Below are positions 33,258 to 41,031 of a stretch of DNA of 64,000 nt, piece after piece. A program made the position numbers and the translations under genes. The stretch lies in NCBI RefSeq assembly GCF_003060965.1, contig NZ_QAII01000045.1, positions 1 to 64,000 of the forward strand, written 5' to 3'. The notes below the pieces were generated by a model. The model saw only the letters and a program-made list of their open reading frames with translations, had not been told where the DNA came from and ran no database searches. Source of the stretch: Caulobacter sp. HMWF025 (lineage in GTDB: Bacteria > Pseudomonadota > Alphaproteobacteria > Caulobacterales > Caulobacteraceae). Positions within the stretch are counted from its first letter, which is position 1; every line of letters starts with the position of its first letter.

Positions 33258-34262
33258 CTACTGCTTCTTGGTCATCCCGCCGGCCACCGGCGCGGTCGGC
33301 TTGTCGCGCTTCACGCCGGCCTTCTTGCCGGGCTTCATGAACTTGACCAGCACGCGCTGGCCGACCAGCAGCGGGGCACCGTCGGCGCTGACCACCACCT
33401 CGACGACGCGCTCGTCGCTGCGCTGGCTGGGGTCGTCCGAGGCCAGCTTGCGGGCCCCGAACACGGCGGCGCGGCGCAGGACCTTGCCGATATAGACCTT
33501 GTCCGGGTCGCCCTCGGGCTGGATCTCGACCTCCTGGCCGACCGCGACGTTCGGAATGTCGGCCTCGACGATTTCAGCGCGGACGATGCGCTGGGTATCG
33601 GGCTCGAGGTCGAACATGTTCGAGACGTTCAGGGTCGAGGCCCCGGCGCCGGGATTGGCGTAGCGGCGGGCGATACGGCCGTTCATCGGTGCGCGGATGA
33701 CCGTCAGTTCGAGGTTGTACTGGGCCTCGTTCTTGCGGGCGGTGGCCGTGGCGATCTGGGCTTCCTGGGCGGCGAGGGTGGCGCGGGCCTGGTCGACGGC
33801 GTCGCGGGCCGCATCGAGGCGGGTGCCGGCGACGTAGTTGTCGCTGACCAGCTTGCCGAGGCGGTTCAGCTCGCGCTGGGCCGTGTTCAGCTGCACGCGG
33901 GTCGAGGCCTGCAGGGCCCGGGCCTGGGCCACTTCAGCGGTCGCACGATCGACAGCCAGGCGGCCCTCGTCGCTCTGCTGGCGGGCGAGGATCTGGTCTT
34001 TCACGACCACATCGCCTTCCTGGACATAGACGGCCTCGACCACGCCGCCGCGACGGGCGGCGACCTGGATAATGCCGCCCTCGACATCAGCCTTGCCGTT
34101 GGCGATGGCCGCATAGGGGGAGGGCTCTTCCTGGGCGGCGGCGGCCTCGAGCTTCTTCTTCTTCTCGGCCTGCTGGCCCTTGGAATAGAAGCCGGCCCCG
34201 GCCAGCAGGCCGAGCACGACGATGACGATCCAGAAGGCGGGACGGCGCAAAAAGCCGGGCAT
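33258..34262 (-). CDS. HlyD/MacA-type periplasmic adaptor of an ABC exporter
   Basis: The 334-residue membrane fusion protein has one N-terminal membrane segment (about 8-25, RRPAFWIVIVVLGLLAGAGF). A lipoyl half-motif GGVVEAVYVQEGDVVVKDQIL follows, then a coiled-coil hairpin (about 95-185), the second lipoyl half at VIRAPMNGRIARRY, and a beta-barrel domain. It would link the inner-membrane ABC pair to an outer-membrane channel; no channel gene is nearby. ATG 34262 is preferred over a TTG at 34277. It is the last gene of the three-gene unit. Confidence 0.87.
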   Translation of the reverse strand: MPGFLRRPAFWIVIVVLGLLAGAGFYSKGQQAEKKKKLEAAAAQEEPSPYAAIANGKADVEGGIIQVAARRGGVVEAVYVQEGDVVVKDQILARQQSDEGRLAVDRATAEVAQARALQASTRVQLNTAQRELNRLGKLVSDNYVAGTRLDAARDAVDQARATLAAQEAQIATATARKNEAQYNLELTVIRAPMNGRIARRYANPGAGASTLNVSNMFDLEPDTQRIVRAEIVEADIPNVAVGQEVEIQPEGDPDKVYIGKVLRRAAVFGARKLASDDPSQRSDERVVEVVVSADGAPLLVGQRVLVKFMKPGKKAGVKRDKPTAPVAGGMTKKQ

Positions 34263-34280
34263 ATCGGTTTTCCCCAAAAA

Positions 34281-35030
34281 TCAGTGGCTGAGCGGCACGG
34301 GATTGGCGTCGGGCGTTCTACGCACGTCGTCCAGGATCCGGCCGTCTTCGATGTGGATGACGCGGTCGGCATAGGCCTCGAGCCGCGGGTCGTGGGTCAC
34401 GCAGATCACAGCCGCACCGCGTTCGGTGGCGGCGGCGCGCAGGAGCTTGATGACGATCTCGCCGCTCTTGCCGTCGAGGGCCGAGGTCGGCTCGTCGGCA
34501 AAGATCAGGTTCGGGTTCTTGGCCAGGGCGCGGGCGATGGCGACGCGCTGCTTCTCGCCGCCGGACAGCTCGGACGGACGCTGGTTGACGCGGGGGCCGA
34601 GGCCCACCGACTCCAGCGCCGCCTGGGCACGGCGCGCGGTCTCGCCCGGACCCACGCCCTGATACTTCAGGACCGTCATCACCTGTTGTTTGGCCGTGAG
34701 GGCCGGGAACAGGTTGAAGCCTTGGAAGATGAAGCCGCAGTGGTCTAAGCGGAACTTGTCGATCTTGCCCTTGGACAACGACCACAGGTCCTTGGCCTCG
34801 AGGGCCGAGACGTGACCCTCATCCGGCTGCAACAGGCCCGAAAGCGCCGCCACCAGGGTGGACTTGCCCGAGCCGGACGGGCCCATGACCATGGTCACGT
34901 CGCCGTGGCGGGCGTCGAAATCAACGCCCTTGAGCACTTCGATAAAGGTCCGGCCGGTCTTGAAGCGCTTGACCAGGCCCTTGGCCGACAGGGCGCTCTG
35001 GCCGCGCAGGTGGCTGTGATCGTTGCTCAT
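34281..35030 (-). CDS. ABC transporter ATP-binding protein (MacB/LolD/DevA type)
   Basis: The 249-residue ATPase drives the exporter encoded around it. Walker A is MGPSGSGKSTLVAAL, the Q-loop GFIFQGFNLFPAL, the signature LSGGEKQRVAIARAL, Walker B LIFADEPTSALD and the H-loop VICVTHDPRL. The FNLFP and ADEPTSALD variants are those of the MacB/LolD/DevA class that extrudes lipids or peptides rather than importing solutes. Its ATG overlaps the permease stop by four bases. Confidence 0.92.
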   Translation of the reverse strand: MSNDHSHLRGQSALSAKGLVKRFKTGRTFIEVLKGVDFDARHGDVTMVMGPSGSGKSTLVAALSGLLQPDEGHVSALEAKDLWSLSKGKIDKFRLDHCGFIFQGFNLFPALTAKQQVMTVLKYQGVGPGETARRAQAALESVGLGPRVNQRPSELSGGEKQRVAIARALAKNPNLIFADEPTSALDGKSGEIVIKLLRAAATERGAAVICVTHDPRLEAYADRVIHIEDGRILDDVRRTPDANPVPLSH

Positions 35031-36238
35031 CGCAGCAGGTCCGCAGGTTGGCTGTTCTTCAGGACGCCCAGCGACAGGAAGCCGGAGAGCATGGCGATCA
35101 CCACCAGGAAAATGGCCACGGTGATGATCAGGCTGGGCGGGAAGAACATCGGCACGCCGCCGGCGCTGGCCAGAAGGGTGACCAGCCAGGTCAGCAGACC
35201 CGCCGCCCCGACCCCGACGATGCCGACCCAGAAGGACAGCTCCATGACGATGTTGCGCAGGTCACCCATCGACACGCCCAGGGCGCGCAGGGAGGCGAAC
35301 TCCTTGATGTTGGCCATGATCGCCCCGCGCAGGGTCTGCCAGGTGATGGCCACCCCGATCAGCAGGCCCAGGAAGGCCGAGAAGCCCAGCATGATGCCGA
35401 TGATCTGGTCGTCGAGCATGGCGCTGGAATTGGCATCGGCCAGTTCCTGGCGGGTCCAGGCGCGGAACTTGCCGTCGGCCTTCTTGTTCAGCTGCGCCGC
35501 GACGATCTCGGCCCGGGCCGGGTCGCGAATCTGGACCATGAGCGGGCCGACGCGCTGGCCCGTATCGGCCTCGCCCAGCATCCGCAGCGTGTCGCGCGAC
35601 ATCACCAGGGTCGGCTGGATGATGTTGGGATAGCCGGTGGTAACCACGGCGATGGTGATGGTCTTGCCGTTATAGATGGCCTTGTCGCCCTTCTTGACGC
35701 CAAGACGCTTCAGGGCGGTCTGGTCCACTGCGACGGCATAGGGCTGGCGCAGAGCCTCGATCATGTCCTGGGTATAGTCCGTCGGCACGGTCACGTAGCC
35801 GGGGATGGCGTCGACAACCGTGACATTGACGAACTCGGTCTTGCGACCGCCACCCTCACCGCCCTTGCCTTTCGTGTCGCCCTTGGCCGCAGCCTTGGTT
35901 CGGGCGTCGATCTTGGCCTGTTCTTCCGGCGACAGAATGTTTTGGAAGCGCCCGCCCGAACCGTCCAGTGGCGCGACCTGTGTCACTTCCGGATGGCTGT
36001 AGACGAGGGGGATCATGCGGCGTGGCAGGCCGGACGGGCCGCCGAACAGCGCCTTGGCCCCGGGGCCCAGCACCATGATGTCGGCGCGGGCCCGGTCGAT
36101 CTGGGCGGTGAAGCCCTTGCCGATGCCCACGAACATGCCGACCTGCGCCAGGACCAGCAGGCCCGAGAACGCCAGAGCGACGACAGCCGCCATATAGCGA
36201 CGCCACTCATACAACAACGTGGCCAAGGCCAGCGACAT
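35027..36238 (-). CDS. FtsX-like ABC permease (DevC/MacB type)
   Basis: The 403-residue permease has one membrane segment near the N-terminus (about 20-42), a roughly 210-residue periplasmic domain, and three C-terminal membrane segments (about 270-300, 325-355 and 370-395), the FtsX/MacB topology. ATG 36238 is chosen because MSLALATLLYEWRRYMAA is the typical DevC-like start and GGGGGAG lies 10 bases upstream; the frame is open to 36298. First gene of the permease-ATPase-adaptor unit. The cargo is unknown. Confidence 0.87.
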   Translation of the reverse strand: MSLALATLLYEWRRYMAAVVALAFSGLLVLAQVGMFVGIGKGFTAQIDRARADIMVLGPGAKALFGGPSGLPRRMIPLVYSHPEVTQVAPLDGSGGRFQNILSPEEQAKIDARTKAAAKGDTKGKGGEGGGRKTEFVNVTVVDAIPGYVTVPTDYTQDMIEALRQPYAVAVDQTALKRLGVKKGDKAIYNGKTITIAVVTTGYPNIIQPTLVMSRDTLRMLGEADTGQRVGPLMVQIRDPARAEIVAAQLNKKADGKFRAWTRQELADANSSAMLDDQIIGIMLGFSAFLGLLIGVAITWQTLRGAIMANIKEFASLRALGVSMGDLRNIVMELSFWVGIVGVGAAGLLTWLVTLLASAGGVPMFFPPSLIITVAIFLVVIAMLSGFLSLGVLKNSQPADLLR

Positions 36239-36340
36239 GCGAACAATGCTCCCCCAATCAAGAGTTGCAGCAATGACCGGCGTTTGGCGAAGGGCCAAGT
36301 TAAATCGGGGTAAGCCTAGGGCAGGGGTGGAGCCTCAGGG

Positions 36341-36368
36341 CATTTCAGGGCCGCAACACTTTGAAATG
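36341..36368. promoter_or_regulatory. Inverted repeat upstream of the EF-hand gene
   Basis: CATTTCA (36341-36347) and TGAAATG (36362-36368) are inverted arms 14 bases apart, centred two helical turns apart. They lie about 100 bases before the EF-hand ATG in the 226-base divergent gap with the ABC permease. Possible operator; no regulator is suggested. Confidence 0.35.
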
Positions 36369-36464
36369 TGGAATGTTTTTCGCTGGACTAGCCTGCGCAG
36401 GATGGCCTGCGCGGGCGATCTGGTCGCTTGACCGGCACGCCCCATACCAGAAAAGGAGCACCCG

Positions 36465-37364
36465 ATGACCGTCTCCAGTGTCGGATCATCCACGCTGACC
36501 CAGCAGTTGCGTCAGCTTCAGCAGTCCCTGTTCACCTCGGCCGATGCCGATGCCGACGGTTCGCTGTCACTCAGCGAGTTCCAGGCGATCGGGCAAAATG
36601 TGCAGGGCGGCCAGCAGCGGCCCGGTCCACCACCCATGAGTGGTGGGAATGGCCCCGGTTCTGGTTTCAGCGGTGACACACTACGGTCGCTGATGTCGGT
36701 CCAGATGCTGGGGTCAGACTCCGGCTCTATCCTCAGCCGTGGCGACACCGACAGTGACGGCCTGCTATCGGCCGACGAGATCGCTTCGGCCCTGTCGGCC
36801 AATGCCCCGGACGAGGCCAAGGGGCTGGGTCTGGAGTCGAAAATGGCCAGTGACATGATCACGGCCCTCGACAGCGACTCTGACGGATCACTGTCGTCGG
36901 ACGAGATCGCCGCTGGCCTGTCGTCAGCCGCCTCGGCCATGCAGGGCATGCGGGGACCGCCACCTGGCCCACCGCCCTCAGGCGCCGAGGGGTCGTCAGC
37001 CTCCGGCTCGACCGGCTCCAGCGGCGTATTCGAGGCCCTGGACACCAACCAGGACGGCACGGTCTCGGCCGCTGAACTGGCCGCCGCCGGGACCGGCGAC
37101 ACCGACGCCACCTCAGCGGCTCAGAACCTGATCTCGGCCGGTGATACAGACAGCGACGGCACGCTGTCGGGCTTCGAATTCGCCAAGCTGCTGGATTCAG
37201 CCAGGGCGTCGTCGACCAACAGTTCGGACGGTACCTCAGGCCTGTCGAGCGTTCTGTCCGGCTCGACCCTGGCCTCGGACCTGATGACCCGGCTGCTGGC
37301 TCAACTGGACACCGCCCTCGCTTCGAAGTCCGGCTCCGGCGCAGGGGTCAGCACGACGGCCTGA
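36465..37364 (+). CDS. Five-EF-hand calcium-binding protein (XopAW-like)
   Basis: The 299-residue protein has five 12-residue EF-hand loops: 27-38 (DADADGSLSLSE), 94-105 (DTDSDGLLSADE), 136-147 (DSDSDGSLSSDE), 193-204 (DTNQDGTVSAAE) and 227-238 (DTDSDGTLSGFE). The last ends in Phe-Glu-Phe rather than the usual acidic position 12. Linkers are rich in Ser, Gly and Pro. The start MTVSSVGSSTLTQQLRQLQQ is not a signal peptide and resembles the N-terminus of the XopAW family, named for a Xanthomonas type III effector; no secretion system genes are in the window. A Ca2+ buffer or sensor is likely. Confidence 0.85.
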   Translation: MTVSSVGSSTLTQQLRQLQQSLFTSADADADGSLSLSEFQAIGQNVQGGQQRPGPPPMSGGNGPGSGFSGDTLRSLMSVQMLGSDSGSILSRGDTDSDGLLSADEIASALSANAPDEAKGLGLESKMASDMITALDSDSDGSLSSDEIAAGLSSAASAMQGMRGPPPGPPPSGAEGSSASGSTGSSGVFEALDTNQDGTVSAAELAAAGTGDTDATSAAQNLISAGDTDSDGTLSGFEFAKLLDSARASSTNSSDGTSGLSSVLSGSTLASDLMTRLLAQLDTALASKSGSGAGVSTTA

Positions 37365-37378
37365 GCCCCCACCGGGCC

Positions 37379-37428
37379 TGTCATCCCGGAAGAGCGGCTC
37401 GCCGAGAGACCACTCAGCCGGGATGACA
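37379..37428. repeat. Dispersed palindromic repeat, TGTCATCCCGG family, copy B
   Basis: Arms TGTCATCCCGG (37379-37389) and CCGGGATGACA (37418-37428) enclose a 28-base unrelated core. It follows the EF-hand stop by 14 bases, so it may double as a transcription terminator. Confidence 0.85.
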
Positions 37429-37600
37429 GGGTTGAACGGGCTGCCCTGGCGCACCAGGCTCGCTCTTCCCGCTGGCACAACGCCGTTCCTTGCCGGCCAG
37501 ACGCGCAAGCCGCTTGCCTCGAAGTGTAAACTTGGTGTCAATCTCTGCCCTTGGCAGACGTCGTGGGGGCGTTGCCCTGTTCAAAGGTTCTTCCGTCTTG

Positions 37601-38881
37601 ATGTTTCGTCCCGAGAACGTTCAGGCCCTTGCGGGTCTGGCGCTGACCCTCGGCCTCTGCTGGCTGGTCTCCGAGAATCGCAAGCGCTTCCCCTGGGTGC
37701 TGGCCGTGGGGGCCATCGTCGTCCAGGTCGGCCTTGTGCTGCTGCTGTTCGGCCTGCCCCAGGCCCAGGCGATGATGCGCGGCGTCAATGGTGCGGTCGA
37801 AGGCCTGGCCTCGTCCTCCCAGGCCGGGACGGCCTTTGTCTTCGGCTTCCTGTCCGGAAATGACGCGGCCTTCAACGCCGCCAATCCGGGCGCGGCCTTC
37901 GTCTTTGCCTTCCGGGTCATGCCGGTGATCCTGGTCGTCTGCGCCCTGTCGGCGCTGCTCTGGCACTGGGGCATCCTCAAGCTGGCGGCCCGCGCCTTCG
38001 GCTTCATTTTCCAGAAAACCCTCGGCCTGCGCGGTCCGCCCGCCCTGGCCACGGCCGCGACCATCTTCATGGGCCAGATCGAGGGGCCGATCTTCATTCG
38101 CGCCTATCTCGACAAGCTGACCCGGTCCGAGCTGTTCATGCTGATCGCGGTCGGCATGGCCTGCGTCAGCGGCTCGACCATGGTGGCCTATGCGACCATC
38201 CTGGCCGATGTCCTGCCCAATGCCGCCGCCCACGTGCTGACGGCCTCGATCATCTCGGCCCCGGCCGGCGTGCTGCTGGCCCGGATCATCGTGCCCTCCG
38301 ATCCGCTGGAAAAGACCTCGGACCTCGATCTGGCGACCGAGGACAAGACCTATGGCAGCGCCATTGATGCGGTGATGAAGGGCACGACCGACGGTCTTCA
38401 GATCGCGCTCAATGTCGGCGCCACCCTGATCGTCTTCGTGGCCCTGGCCACCATGGTCGACAAGATCCTCGGCGTCATGCCGCCGGTCGGCGGTCAGCCG
38501 CTGAGCATCGCCCGTGGCCTCGGCGTCGTCTTCGCCCCGCTGGCCTGGTCGATGGGCATTCCGTGGAAGGAAGCCGGGACCGCCGGTGGCCTGCTGGGCG
38601 TCAAGCTGATCCTCACCGAGTTCACGGCCTTCATCCAGATGTCCAAGACCGGCGTCACCCTGCTCGACGAGCGGACCCGGATGATCATGACCTATGCCCT
38701 TTGCGGTTTTGCCAATGTCGGCTCGGTCGGCATGAACGTGGCCGGCTTCAGCGTTCTGGTGCCGCACCGTCGCCAGGAAGTCCTGAGCCTGGTCTGGAAG
38801 GCGATGATGGCCGGGTTCCTGGCCACCTGCCTGACCGGCTCGCTGATCGGTCTGATGCCCCGGGCGCTGTTCGGGCTATGA
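37601..38881 (+). CDS. CNT/NupC family nucleoside transporter
   Basis: The 426-residue membrane protein imports nucleosides with H+ or Na+. It has about ten hydrophobic segments. Family features are FGFLSGNDAAFNAANPGAAF, IFMGQIEGPIFIRAYL (the Q-x-E-x-P-x-x-I substrate and ion site), CVSGSTMVAYATIL, and VGMNVAGFSVLVP near the end. ATG 37601 is chosen because it starts a typical MFRPENVQALAGLALTLGL helix; the frame extends to 37490. No nucleoside catabolism genes adjoin it, though a NUP-type protein is encoded at 23938. Confidence 0.92.
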   Translation: MFRPENVQALAGLALTLGLCWLVSENRKRFPWVLAVGAIVVQVGLVLLLFGLPQAQAMMRGVNGAVEGLASSSQAGTAFVFGFLSGNDAAFNAANPGAAFVFAFRVMPVILVVCALSALLWHWGILKLAARAFGFIFQKTLGLRGPPALATAATIFMGQIEGPIFIRAYLDKLTRSELFMLIAVGMACVSGSTMVAYATILADVLPNAAAHVLTASIISAPAGVLLARIIVPSDPLEKTSDLDLATEDKTYGSAIDAVMKGTTDGLQIALNVGATLIVFVALATMVDKILGVMPPVGGQPLSIARGLGVVFAPLAWSMGIPWKEAGTAGGLLGVKLILTEFTAFIQMSKTGVTLLDERTRMIMTYALCGFANVGSVGMNVAGFSVLVPHRRQEVLSLVWKAMMAGFLATCLTGSLIGLMPRALFGL

Positions 38882-38887
38882 TCCCCG

Positions 38888-38923
38888 GTCGTGTCCGGGC
38901 GCAAGGGAGCGCCTGGACACGAC
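38888..38923. other. Long hairpin between the nucleoside transporter and the VOC gene
   Basis: GTCGTGTCCGGGCGC (38888-38902) pairs with the complement at 38909-38923 over 15 bp with one G-U. There is no T-run. It ends just before the ribosome-binding site of the next gene, so it may terminate the upstream message, process it, or mask that site. Confidence 0.5.
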
Positions 38924-38942
38924 CACCTCGGAGGAAGCGACC

Positions 38943-39323
38943 TTGTCGAACTTCATCCAGATCACGCCGTTCATGCACGTGGCGGTGCTTGAGCCGGCCC
39001 TGACGTTTTTCACCAAGGTTCTGGGGTTCAAGGTCCTCTACCGGATGGAGGACTATGCCTATGTCGAGCGGGAAGGCGCGGGGATCCGCATCCTGGCCGG
39101 ACAGGGCGAGAACGGTTCGCCCCCGGGCAATCGCCGCTTCTGCTACTATGTCGATGTTCGTGACGTTGATGCGCTTTACGGCGAGCTGAAGCCGCGCCTC
39201 GATACCCTGCCGCCCGGAGACGTCCACGGGCCGGTGGACCAGCCCTACGGACAGCGTGAATTGCTGGTGCTGGCTCCGGACGGCAACCTGATCGTGTTCG
39301 GCCAGGCGACCGGCGGCGTCTAG
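38943..39323 (+). CDS. VOC superfamily (glyoxalase/bleomycin-resistance-like) protein
   Basis: The 126-residue protein has paired beta-alpha-beta-beta-beta units: PFMHVAVLEPALTFFTKVLGFKVLYRM, then FCYYVDVRDVDALYGEL and GQRELLVLAPDGNLIVFGQ, whose final Glu-like positions are typical metal sites. The TTG start at 38943 is supported by GGAGGAAG nine bases upstream. Members bind antibiotics or act as metal-dependent lyases and dioxygenases; which applies is unknown. It lies 61 bases after the nucleoside transporter and 67 before a GST gene. Confidence 0.82.
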   Translation: MSNFIQITPFMHVAVLEPALTFFTKVLGFKVLYRMEDYAYVEREGAGIRILAGQGENGSPPGNRRFCYYVDVRDVDALYGELKPRLDTLPPGDVHGPVDQPYGQRELLVLAPDGNLIVFGQATGGV

Positions 39324-39390
39324 AGACCGCTCTTTCCTTCCGCAGCGAAACCCCATCATCCTGCCGGGCAAAACGTCGGAGGACCTCACC

Positions 39391-40008
39391 ATGAAGCTCT
39401 ATGACAGCCGCCGCGCGCCCAATCCGCGCCGGGTCCGCTGGTTTATGGCCGAAAAGGGCATCGAGGACGTCGAGATCATCGACATCGACATCTTCGGCGG
39501 CCAGCACAGGACCCCCGACTATCTGGCCCGCACTGGCCTTCCCAACGTGCCGGCCCTGGAGATCGACGCGACCACCACGATCACCGAGTCGGTGGCCATC
39601 TGCCGCTATCTGGAAAGCGTCTATCCCGAGCCCAACCTGTTCGGCCGCGATCCGCTGGAAACCGCCGTCATCGAGATGTGGACCCGCCGGGCCGAGATGA
39701 TGCTGTCGACGCCGCTGATGATGGCCGTGCGCCACGCGCACCCGGCGCTGGCGGCGATCGAGACCCAGATCCCCGAGATCGCCGAGACCAACCGCAGGGC
39801 CGCCGAACGGGCCCTGAAGGTGTTCGACCGCCGTCTGGCCGAAAGCGAATTCATCGCCGCCGACCGCCTGACCATCGCCGACATCCTGGCCGTCACGGGC
39901 ATCGACTTCGCGCGGATGGTCAGGTTCCGGCCCGATGCGGAGCTGGTGAATGTGCGCAGGTGGCTTGAGCAGATGATGCAGAGGCCTGCGGCCAAGGCTG
40001 GGGTCTAA
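39391..40008 (+). CDS. Glutathione S-transferase family protein
   Basis: The 205-residue protein has a thioredoxin-like N-terminal domain MKLYDSRRAPNPRRVRWFMAEKGI, with NVPALEIDATTTITESVAICRYLE giving the cis-Pro and the Glu-Ser glutathione-binding pair. A helical C-terminal domain ends RRWLEQMMQRPA. It would conjugate or reduce electrophiles with glutathione. A second GST gene is at 41713, only moderately similar. A long palindromic element follows its stop. Confidence 0.9.
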   Translation: MKLYDSRRAPNPRRVRWFMAEKGIEDVEIIDIDIFGGQHRTPDYLARTGLPNVPALEIDATTTITESVAICRYLESVYPEPNLFGRDPLETAVIEMWTRRAEMMLSTPLMMAVRHAHPALAAIETQIPEIAETNRRAAERALKVFDRRLAESEFIAADRLTIADILAVTGIDFARMVRFRPDAELVNVRRWLEQMMQRPAAKAGV

Positions 40009-40011
40009 AAT

Positions 40012-40158
40012 CCTCCCCCTGAAGGGGGAGGCGGCCGTCAGGCCGGAGGGGGAAGTCGGCAATGACTCGGCCGGCACTTCCCCCTCCGTCGGCGGAGTTT
40101 ACCCTCGGGCCGGCCTTTGGCCGGTCCCGGGGGCGACACCTCCCCCGCTAGGGGGAGG
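40012..40158. repeat. Complex palindromic intergenic element (CCTCCCCC arms)
   Basis: Starts with CCTCCCCCT-GA-AGGGGGAGG (40012-40031) and ends with CCTCCCCC-GCTA-GGGGGAGG (40139-40158). Between them are more inverted segments, for instance GGCCGGAGGGGGAAGT against ACTTCCCCCTCCGTC, and GGCCGGCCTTTGGCCGG. The whole 147-base piece can fold as a branched structure between two convergent genes. It looks like a dispersed repeat. Confidence 0.75.
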
Positions 40159-40165
40159 ATATGAA

Positions 40166-40624
40166 TTACCGAGACCGGATCCTCTTGATTACGCCCGAGA
40201 AGCCGAGCATCGGCGCCCCGCCGGTCGAGACCAGGCCGCGTACGAACAGCAGCGAGCCGCCGGCCTTGGTCACCTCGCCGGTGGCCGTCACCAGGTCACC
40301 GGGCCGGGCCGGGCCCATGAATTCGCCATTCAGGCTGACCGTCACGGCGTGCTGGCCCGCGAGTTCGCGGTTGGCGATTGCGAACAGCGAAAAGTCGGCG
40401 AAGGTCATCATGCAGCCGCCATGCATGAAGCCGCCGCCGTTCATGTGGCGGGTTTCGGCCTGGAAGGCAGTGGTCACCAGACCGGATTCGTCTTCCTTGA
40501 AATAGAAGGGGCCGGACTGGTCCTCGAAGGGATCGATCCCGGACCAGGTCATCCAGCCCGCCCAGTCGCCGCTTTCGACCCGTCGCGGTCCGCCGGGCGC
40601 GTCGTTGCCACCATCCATCGCCAT
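40166..40624 (-). CDS. PaaI family hotdog thioesterase
   Basis: The 152-residue protein has the hotdog signature HMNGGGFMHGGCMMTFADFSLF (HGG turn, then Asp on the helix, about residues 60-80). After it comes AVTVSLNGEFMGPARPGDLV, the strand that lines the substrate tunnel. It would hydrolyse acyl- or phenylacetyl-CoA-like thioesters. Unlike the thioesterase at 11566 it keeps the His-Gly-Gly turn. It stands alone, convergent with the GST gene across the palindromic element. Confidence 0.87.
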   Translation of the reverse strand: MAMDGGNDAPGGPRRVESGDWAGWMTWSGIDPFEDQSGPFYFKEDESGLVTTAFQAETRHMNGGGFMHGGCMMTFADFSLFAIANRELAGQHAVTVSLNGEFMGPARPGDLVTATGEVTKAGGSLLFVRGLVSTGGAPMLGFSGVIKRIRSR

Positions 40625-40722
40625 GTCCCCTCAAATCGTCTCCGGCCTGAGCTAGAGCCGGGGCCGACGCCGCGCAAGCCATCCCCTCGCGTCAACCGGC
40701 AATCCGTGGCATGGGAGCGGCC

Positions 40723-41031
40723 ATGACGACACCGATCCAAGACGCCATCCTGTCCCAGCTCGCCGGCCTGGCCGAGGGCAAGTCCATCGACCCGATGAAC
40801 GTCGCCAAGGCCGTTCAGCCCGAGCGCTGGCAGCAGATCCTGGGCCATGTGCGGACCAATGCCATCGAGCTGGCCCGGGCCGGCACCATCGTGATTCTGC
40901 GCCACAACAAGCCGGTCAATCCCGAGAAGTTCCGCGGCGTCTATCGCCTGCGCACGCGCCTGCCGGGCGATCCGACCAGCTTCGAGGATGCGATCGACGC
41001 TCCGGATGACGGCGCGACCGCCGAGGCCTAG
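40723..41031 (+). CDS. DUF3253 domain-containing small protein
   Basis: The 102-residue protein looks like a winged-helix DUF3253 domain: helix-rich AILSQLAGLAEGKSIDPMNV, then WQQILGHVRTNAIELARAG and a wing IVILRHNKPVNPEKFRGVYRLR. ATG 40723 is chosen because GGGAG lies six bases upstream; ATG 40711 is in frame. The family has no known function, and nucleic-acid binding is only suggested by the fold. Its TAG stop shares CTAG with the convergent gene. Confidence 0.78.
   Translation: MTTPIQDAILSQLAGLAEGKSIDPMNVAKAVQPERWQQILGHVRTNAIELARAGTIVILRHNKPVNPEKFRGVYRLRTRLPGDPTSFEDAIDAPDDGATAEA

Noticed and set aside
36300-36314. TTAA-N7-TAAG, similar to a CtrA box (TTAA-N7-TTAA)
   Set aside because: The second half-site is mismatched and the spot is not placed at a recognised cell-cycle promoter.
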